10,986 nt of DNA from an uncultured Methanomethylovorans sp. (GTDB lineage Archaea; Halobacteriota; Methanosarcinia; Methanosarcinales; Methanosarcinaceae), in the NCBI GenBank assembly GCA_937968035.1, contig CALBTS010000080.1, positions 1-10,986 of the forward strand, written 5' to 3'. Each line of letters begins with the position of its first letter. Within the stretch, counting starts at the first letter, position 1. Below are positions 7,311-10,986 of this stretch, in pieces. A program made the translations under genes and the position numbers. The notes beneath the pieces are model-generated. The model saw only the letters and a program-made list of their open reading frames with translations, was not told the DNA's origin and ran no database searches.

Positions 7311-7353
7311 CTTGTATATTAATAAAAATATGTAGATATATTTTGAATACAAG
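7311..7353. repeat. Compound AT-rich palindrome, candidate operator
   Basis: Outer arms CTTGTAT (7311-7317) and ATACAAG (7347-7353) enclose inner arms AAAATAT (7325-7331) and ATATTTT (7338-7344) around GTAGAT. The two arm pairs are nearly concentric (centres 7332 and 7334.5). It lies 80-120 bases before the regulator's start codon and could be its own binding site. Confidence 0.55.
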
Positions 7354-7433
7354 TATCACTTACCAACACCTATGATGGTGGAAGCATCAATATAGCCACA
7401 ACGATTTAATCCAATGATACAAATTGTACTTCA

Positions 7434-7766
7434 ATGAAATTACCTTGCCAAACTATAGTGTGGGATGTTCTCCCAGCGATAAGAGCAGCTATAGCGGAGG
7501 AATTAGTAAAACTTGGGGTGTCACAGCAGGAAACCGCCCGTCTGCTGGACATGGCTCCGTCTGCAATTTCCCAGTACCTTTCAAAGAAAAGAGGATATAG
7601 AATAGAGTTCGAAGATGATGTTAAAGTAGCTATCAGATCCATTGCCCGGGACTTGAGCAATGGAGAAATTGAGAGTTTACCACAACGCATTTGCGGCATT
7701 TGTACAATGCTGCGTGAGCCTGGCACAGGCTGCAGCCACCATTGCAAAAATGATGGCGAGAACTGA
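7434..7766 (+). CDS. XRE-type HTH transcriptional regulator with C-terminal Cys cluster (COG2522-like)
   Basis: 110 residues. An N-terminal MKLPCQTIVWDVLPAIRAAIA is followed by a helix-turn-helix at about 27-55 (LGVSQQETARLLDMAPSAIS, then QYLSKKRGY). This is the architecture of small archaeal predicted regulators of COG2522, related to the DNA-binding part of ThiR-type proteins, though no ThiN domain is present. The C-terminus has four cysteines, C87-x2-C90-x9-C100-x3-C104, with H102 and H103 between the last two and another cysteine at C5. This suggests a bound metal or iron-sulfur cluster, so the protein may sense redox or metal state. That is inference. The ATG at 7434 gives the family N-terminus but has no Shine-Dalgarno site. 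The gene is divergent from the glycan cluster and convergent, 11 bases apart, with the AbrB-like gene. Likely targets are its own promoter and possibly the divergent cluster. Confidence 0.82.
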   Translation: MKLPCQTIVWDVLPAIRAAIAEELVKLGVSQQETARLLDMAPSAISQYLSKKRGYRIEFEDDVKVAIRSIARDLSNGEIESLPQRICGICTMLREPGTGCSHHCKNDGEN

Positions 7767-7777
7767 TATGTTATCGG

Positions 7778-8026
7778 TCAATATCCGCTATTGTCACCGC
7801 AGTTGCCTTCGTCTTTCAAATACTCTTCAGCATCGGTATTATTCCAGACCTCATTATGTGGCCCGCTAAAACTATCAGCCTGAATACCTTCTTTTTTGAT
7901 GAGGATCAACTTGTTGTCTTCAACTTCCACGATGATCTCATCGTTTGTTGACAGATCCATTTTTTGAACTACATTTTCCGGAAGTTGTATTTTGCGATCA
8001 CTGGTAAGCCTGACACTTATACTCAT
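7778..8026 (-). CDS. AbrB/MazE/VapB-type DNA-binding protein, antitoxin-like, apparently without toxin
   Basis: 82 residues. The N-terminal 45 residues have the swapped-hairpin AbrB pattern: SVRLTSDRKIQLPENVVQKM, then DEIIVEVEDNKLILIKK. The C-terminal tail, GPHNEVWNNTDAEEYLKDEG, resembles the toxin-binding tails of archaeal VapB antitoxins. In a standard module a PIN-domain toxin would follow directly, but the next gene is the convergent regulator 11 bases away, and nothing toxin-like precedes it. It is therefore either an orphan antitoxin or a stand-alone regulator. The ATG at 8026 has only a weak GGAT upstream. A TTTAAA box at 8060-8065 on the same strand, about 35 bases before the start, would give a leader of roughly 10 bases. 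Confidence 0.8.
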   Translation of the reverse strand: MSISVRLTSDRKIQLPENVVQKMDLSTNDEIIVEVEDNKLILIKKEGIQADSFSGPHNEVWNNTDAEEYLKDEGNCGDNSGY

Positions 8027-8139
8027 ATTTTTATCCGTAGTATTAATAGGCTATAACTGTTTAAATGCTTTACTGACAGCATTCTTCCAGTATATACAAT
8101 GATCTGCCATAGTTTACTGAGCGCCATTTGATCCGAACA
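8027..8139. promoter_or_regulatory. Intergenic region with candidate promoter of the AbrB-like gene
   Basis: 113 bases. TTTAAA at 8060-8065 in the context GCATTTAAACAG (minus strand) is a plausible TATA box. TTTACTGA occurs twice as a direct repeat (8069-8076 and 8113-8120), 44 bases apart, possibly by chance. No oligo-T terminator for the epimerase gene is visible. Confidence 0.4.
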
Positions 8140-9096
8140 TTATGCCATAGCTTGTAAAAGTGATCTGGCAGTCACTCTTACGTTCTCCTCACTGCCTACG
8201 CCGGGTTTCCATCCCAGTGCTTTTAATTTCTCTATAGAGAGCATCATTTTTGGCACATCGCCTTTCCAGCCCTGGGAACCTCCCGTGTATTGGAACTCAG
8301 GATCCAGTGCCATCTCTTCAGCCACTATTTCACCGATACGGGTGGCTGAAATGGTATCTTCGGAACCGATGTTGAAGATATTGACCTGGTCGTTGCCTTT
8401 GAGGACAACGAGCATCATGGCATCCACACATTCTCTTACGTGGAGATAGGATTTGGATTGTTTTCCATCACCCAGTATCTCCAGGTGAGCAGGGTCCCTT
8501 TTGAGCTTATGGATAAAGTCCACTATGATACCATGGGTCCCGCGGTCACCTATTATATTGGCAAATCTGAAGATCCACGATCTCATATCAAAAGTATGAC
8601 AGTAGGCTGTGATCATCGCCTCACAGGCAAGCTTGGACGCCCCGTACATGGAAATTGGAACTAATGGACCATAGTTCTCAGGAGTTGGAACGATATTGGC
8701 TTGCCCATATATAGTGGACGAAGAAGTGAAAGCGATCTCCTTCACATGCTGCCTGTGCATGGCATCCAGAAGGTTGTATGTGGCCAGAATGTTCTGGTCG
8801 AAATGCATCCTGGTATTAGAAGCTCCGATCCTTACATCCGGGTTAGCCGCCAGGTGAAAGACCTGATCCACATCATTGCATGCCCTGAGGATCTGATCCT
8901 GCTCAAGCAAATTCCCATTGATCAACTTGAAATGCGGATCATTTAAATGATGAGCAATGAACTCCATTTTACCGGAGCTCATGTTATCGAACACCACCAC
9001 CTCGTGACCATCGGCCAGAAGCCTGTCAACAACATGACTGCCGATAAATCCGGCACCGCCCGTAACGAGCACTTTTTCAGATGAACCTGATCTCAT
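8140..9096 (-). CDS. NAD-dependent nucleotide-sugar epimerase (UDP-glucose 4-epimerase-like)
   Basis: 318 residues, the usual length of archaeal extended short-chain dehydrogenases. It has VTGGAGFIGSHV (11-22) for NAD binding, D37 at the end of strand 2 (VVVFDNMSSG), HLAANPDV (81-88), TSSSTIYG (124-131, catalytic Ser/Thr) and YGASK (151-155, catalytic Tyr and Lys). RFANIIGDRGTHG (177-189) and SYLHVREC (216-223) lie in the sugar-nucleotide half. It probably interconverts UDP-glucose and UDP-galactose, or the GlcNAc/GalNAc pair, in the cytoplasm; related dehydratases and epimerases cannot be excluded. The ATG at 9096 has GGTGG at 9105-9101 four bases upstream and a clear TATA box at 9155-9148, so it is transcribed alone. 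It shares the strand of the glycan cluster and could supply it, though two regulatory genes lie between. Confidence 0.9.
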   Translation of the reverse strand: MRSGSSEKVLVTGGAGFIGSHVVDRLLADGHEVVVFDNMSSGKMEFIAHHLNDPHFKLINGNLLEQDQILRACNDVDQVFHLAANPDVRIGASNTRMHFDQNILATYNLLDAMHRQHVKEIAFTSSSTIYGQANIVPTPENYGPLVPISMYGASKLACEAMITAYCHTFDMRSWIFRFANIIGDRGTHGIIVDFIHKLKRDPAHLEILGDGKQSKSYLHVRECVDAMMLVVLKGNDQVNIFNIGSEDTISATRIGEIVAEEMALDPEFQYTGGSQGWKGDVPKMMLSIEKLKALGWKPGVGSEENVRVTARSLLQAMA

Positions 9097-9147
9097 CCTT
9101 CCACCATTCCAAAAAACATTACATCATCCCAAACATAACATAAAAAC

Positions 9148-9155
9148 ATATATAA
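9148..9155 (-). promoter_or_regulatory. TATA box of the nucleotide-sugar epimerase
   Basis: TTATATAT on the minus strand, in the context AACACTTATATATG. The expected transcription start is near 9125, leaving a leader of about 30 bases that includes the GGTGG site at 9105-9101. Confidence 0.7.
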
Positions 9156-9200
9156 GTGTTTTGAATTACCTTTACAGAAAATCAGGGATCATAAGATCGC

Positions 9201-9219
9201 AAAAAGAAAAAGTAGAAAA
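9201..9219 (-). terminator. Oligo-T terminator after mfnB
   Basis: On the minus strand the tract reads TTTTCTACTTTTTCTTTTT. It lies about 25-40 bases after the mfnB stop codon and ahead of the epimerase promoter. T-rich tracts without a strong hairpin are the usual archaeal terminators, so this is a good candidate. Confidence 0.6.
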
Positions 9220-9242
9220 TGTCCGGAAGAGACCTGAACTGC

Positions 9243-9941
9243 TCAGATCATTCCCTTCAATCTCTCAACAAGCTCCTGCCGGATACAGGCAGTGCGGTCC
9301 CCCCCACATACCATACCGCGGATACCTATGATATCGGGCTGGATGCGCTTGAGCACAGGAAGATCTTCGAACTTGAGACTGCCTGCAAGAGCTGATTCCA
9401 GACCCACCTCACGAATAGAACTGGTGAATCGGATGAGCTCTTCCTCGGACATGAATTCAAAGGTGGAACGGCCATCCTTGATACCCGTATCTACCATTAC
9501 CACGTCCACACCGGCTTTTGCGCCGATGGCCGGGAGCAGGAAAGGAGAAATGGAATTTATGCGTTTATAATCAGAATATCCAGATGCTACTACCTTTTTG
9601 GAAGGGTCGAAATCCTTGACCGCTCTGTTGATGTTCGTAAGCATCTCCAGAGCCTGATCCTCTGTCTGCACATCGAACAGACCGACCTTTACATACTGAG
9701 CACCTGCAACTGCAGCACCCAGAGCTGCCAGAGACGCTGTTCCGGGTTTGTAATTAAAATCACCGATCGTTGCACTTATAGGCTTGTTGGAACCTATAGC
9801 CTCTTTCACTGACCTGATGACCCAGGGGAAGTTGGCGCCCAGAGAGCCTTCTTTGGGGTTCTTCACATCAATGATGTCAGCACCACCCTTGTATGCAGCG
9901 ATAGCCTCTTCTTTGTTTATTGGGCTGACTAGCAATTTCAT
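9243..9941 (-). CDS. mfnB: (5-formylfuran-3-yl)methyl phosphate synthase
   Basis: Makes (5-formylfuran-3-yl)methyl phosphate from two molecules of glyceraldehyde 3-phosphate, the first step of the furan part of methanofuran, the C1 carrier of methanogenesis. The protein has 232 residues and the TIM-barrel MfnB (DUF556) pattern: MKLLVSPINKEEA at the start, GGADIIDVKNPKEGSLGANFP (19-39) with the Schiff-base lysine K27, ISATIGDF (55-62), YVKVGLFD (83-90) with K85, VVMVDTGIKDG (147-157) with D151 and K155, and ALAGSL in the phosphate-binding region. All residues I associate with catalysis in the Methanocaldococcus enzyme are kept at the same numbers. The ATG at 9941 has GAGG (9953-9950) eight bases upstream. 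It is divergent from the HisA-like gene over 47 bases. A T-rich tract follows, so it is probably a single-gene transcript. Confidence 0.95.
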   Translation of the reverse strand: MKLLVSPINKEEAIAAYKGGADIIDVKNPKEGSLGANFPWVIRSVKEAIGSNKPISATIGDFNYKPGTASLAALGAAVAGAQYVKVGLFDVQTEDQALEMLTNINRAVKDFDPSKKVVASGYSDYKRINSISPFLLPAIGAKAGVDVVMVDTGIKDGRSTFEFMSEEELIRFTSSIREVGLESALAGSLKFEDLPVLKRIQPDIIGIRGMVCGGDRTACIRQELVERLKGMI

Positions 9942-9988
9942 GTTAATGACCTCTATTTTATAGCATGAGAACGTCTATCAGTTAATAT
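9942..9988. promoter_or_regulatory. Interlocking divergent promoters of mfnB and the HisA-like gene
   Basis: Only 47 bases lie between the two start codons. For mfnB (minus strand), ATATATTA at 9990-9983 would start transcription near 9960 and leave a 20-base leader holding GAGG. For the HisA-like gene (plus strand), TTTTATA at 9956-9962 lies about 30 bases before the ATG at 9989 and would give an essentially leaderless message. Each box sits at or beside the start region of the opposite transcript. Confidence 0.6.
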
Positions 9989-10699
9989 ATGTTTCGTATC
10001 GTTTTTGTACTGGATTTATATAATATGAATGTGGTCCACGCTCAGGGTGGGAATCGGAAGAAATACCAACCTGTACATCTGGCAAGCCGCATCTGTAACA
10101 CCTCAGAACCCATAAAGCTCATAGAAGAAGTGAAACCAAAAGAAGTCTACATCGCGGACCTTAATATTCTGCAGAGAGAGGGGTATCACAATACCAACTT
10201 CGCGACGATCAGGCAAATATCCTCAAGGGTCAGTACGATGCTTGACCCCGGCATATCCTCACTTAAAGAGGCGATGGAAGCAAGTCCTCTTGCAGATACC
10301 ATCATCATTGGAACCGAAACTGCATCCCTTCAGACCATAAAAGAAGTTGTTGCTGCTCTGCCTGGGAAAGTGAATGTCAGCATTGATAAAAAGTACGGGA
10401 AAGTGCTCACTTCCGATCCCCTCATGCCTCCTGAACCTGCTGACATCGTGCATCAGCTCAATGCTCTCGATATCCGGAATATCATCATCCTTGACATGGA
10501 CAGGGTGGGCACATCCAGCGGAGTGGATTCACAATTCTTAAGTAACATTGTTTCCATTTCCCATCACCATGTGCTGCTTGGCGGCGGTGTGAAAGATATC
10601 GCTGATATCGAAAAGCTTGAAAGCATAGGCATAAAGGGCGCTCTTGTGGCAACTGCACTGCACAACGGTTCGATACCGCTGCACATGGCACAGCAATGA
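9989..10699 (+). CDS. HisA/HisF-related TIM-barrel protein (COG1411-like), function unknown
   Basis: 236 residues, the full length of a HisA-type (beta/alpha)8 barrel. Motifs: FVLDLYNMNVVHAQGG (6-21) with D9 in the position of the first catalytic Asp of HisA, VYIADLNI (53-60), IIIGTET (105-111), NVSIDKKYGKV (129-139) with D133 as a candidate second acid, IIILDMDRVGTSSGVD (165-180), and the two phosphate-binding loops LLGGGVKDI (196-204) and GALVATALHNGSI (217-229). It belongs to the archaeal HisA-like family whose reaction is not established to my knowledge. It is unlikely to be the true histidine enzyme because no his genes are nearby. Its position next to mfnB suggests a role around methanofuran or another phosphorylated sugar-derived cofactor intermediate. 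No Shine-Dalgarno site precedes the ATG, consistent with leaderless expression. It overlaps the next gene by ATGA. Confidence 0.85.
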   Translation: MFRIVFVLDLYNMNVVHAQGGNRKKYQPVHLASRICNTSEPIKLIEEVKPKEVYIADLNILQREGYHNTNFATIRQISSRVSTMLDPGISSLKEAMEASPLADTIIIGTETASLQTIKEVVAALPGKVNVSIDKKYGKVLTSDPLMPPEPADIVHQLNALDIRNIIILDMDRVGTSSGVDSQFLSNIVSISHHHVLLGGGVKDIADIEKLESIGIKGALVATALHNGSIPLHMAQQ

Positions 10700-10971
10700 C
10701 GAGAATAAAGGTGACGTACTTGGAAGAGATTGATACCACATCTGATACAAGATCTGAGATAACAATAGAAGAAGGCTTTGCAGAGATCAAAATGGGAGGC
10801 GGATGGTTCCTCACTATCAGCCTTGCTACAAGTGAGAAATATGACAATGAATATGTAGAGATAGCAAAAGAACGAGCCGGCCAGAAAAGGGGCCGTTTCA
10901 ACCTCAACCCAAAATACATAAGGGACCTGGGCGAAACCCTCATCAAGTTCGCTGATGCTAACGATCTGTGA
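10696..10971 (+). CDS. Conserved-looking small protein of unknown function
   Basis: 91 residues, not recognised. It begins MTRIKVTYLEEIDTTSD, and its central part, ITIEEGFAEIKMGGGWFLTI, looks like consecutive beta strands. The C-terminal half is charged and then helical (KYIRDLGETLIKFADANDL). There are no cysteines, no membrane segment and no signal peptide, so it is probably a small soluble alpha/beta protein. Its ATG overlaps the stop of the HisA-like gene (ATGA), which indicates one transcript and coupled translation and suggests a shared pathway or complex. Codon use resembles its neighbour, and the overlap supports it being a real gene. A downstream GTG at 10711 would shorten it by five codons, but the ATGA overlap is preferred. 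Confidence 0.75.
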   Translation: MTRIKVTYLEEIDTTSDTRSEITIEEGFAEIKMGGGWFLTISLATSEKYDNEYVEIAKERAGQKRGRFNLNPKYIRDLGETLIKFADANDL

Positions 10972-10986
10972 TCCTTAGAGCCGGGA

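Larger units (their letters stand above)
7106..7433. promoter_or_regulatory. Divergent AT-rich control region between the glycosyltransferase and the XRE regulator
   Basis: 328 bases without a credible gene. It contains an 8-base inverted pair of TATA-like boxes at 7214-7235, a hairpin-like repeat at 7292-7308, a compound palindrome at 7311-7353 and a TTAATTAA at 7273-7280. Neither flanking start codon has a Shine-Dalgarno site. A second TATA-like TTTAAT at about 7405-7410 lies some 25 bases before the regulator's ATG and would give a nearly leaderless message. Transcription start positions are inferred. Confidence 0.6.

Noticed and set aside
7311..7353. Palindrome as a transcription terminator
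   Set aside because: The two flanking genes diverge from this region, so no transcript is expected to end here, and archaeal termination depends on T-tracts more than hairpins.
7406..7747. 113-codon open frame on the minus strand opposite the XRE regulator
   Set aside because: The plus strand encodes a recognisable helix-turn-helix and cysteine cluster; the opposite frame has no recognisable motif.
10485..10946. 153-codon open frame on the minus strand
   Set aside because: It runs opposite the HisA-like gene and the 91-residue gene, is dense in Ser, Cys and Pro without domain features, and has no ribosome site that stands out.
1..10986. CRISPR array, tRNA or rRNA genes, insertion sequence or prophage genes
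   Set aside because: No regularly spaced repeats, cloverleaf-like segments with conserved T-loops, transposase motifs or phage structural genes were found in reading both strands.

Overview
The window looks like chromosomal DNA of a methanogenic archaeon, probably Methanosarcinaceae-like (Methanolobus, Methanococcoides or a relative). The strongest marker is a complete MfnB, the enzyme that makes the furan ring of methanofuran. It keeps all four residues I associate with its active site (K27, K85, D151, K155). Archaeal signals agree: GGTGA-type ribosome binding sites, TATA-box promoters, very short leaders and no bacterial -35/-10 pattern. The genus assignment is inference.

Region A (1-7105, minus strand, read right to left) is a surface-glycan gene cluster. 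In order of transcription it holds: a membrane-anchored glycosyltransferase with two GT2 domains (TTG start); a two-domain polysaccharide deacetylase; a one-domain paralogue of that protein's N-terminal half; a SAM methyltransferase; a DUF354 protein of the GT-B/epimerase type; and a non-hydrolysing UDP-GlcNAc 2-epimerase (WecB type) cut by the window edge. The last five are packed with overlaps of 4-7 bases or gaps of 9-32 bases and have GGTGA or GAGG sites, so they look like one operon. Together they could make UDP-ManNAc, transfer sugars to a lipid carrier, and deacetylate and methylate the product. The structure of the product cannot be read from the sequence.

Region B (7106-8139) is regulatory. 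A 328-base AT-rich divergent intergenic region carries a perfect inverted pair of TATA boxes and two further palindromes. On its right side lies a 110-residue XRE-type regulator with a C-terminal four-cysteine cluster. It is followed convergently by an AbrB/VapB-type antitoxin-like protein with no visible toxin.

Region C (8140-9096, minus strand) is a UDP-glucose 4-epimerase-like nucleotide-sugar epimerase with its own clear TATA box and ribosome binding site. It plausibly feeds sugar nucleotides to region A.

Region D (9243-10971) is cofactor-related. mfnB on the minus strand is divergent from a HisA-like TIM-barrel protein on the plus strand across only 47 bases, and the two predicted TATA boxes interlock. 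The HisA-like gene overlaps (ATGA) a 91-residue protein of unknown function.

No tRNA, rRNA, CRISPR array, insertion sequence or phage gene was seen. The main novelty candidates are the glycan cluster with its duplicated and fused deacetylases, the glycosyltransferase with one apparently dead domain, the palindrome-rich control region, and the unknown gene pair beside mfnB.
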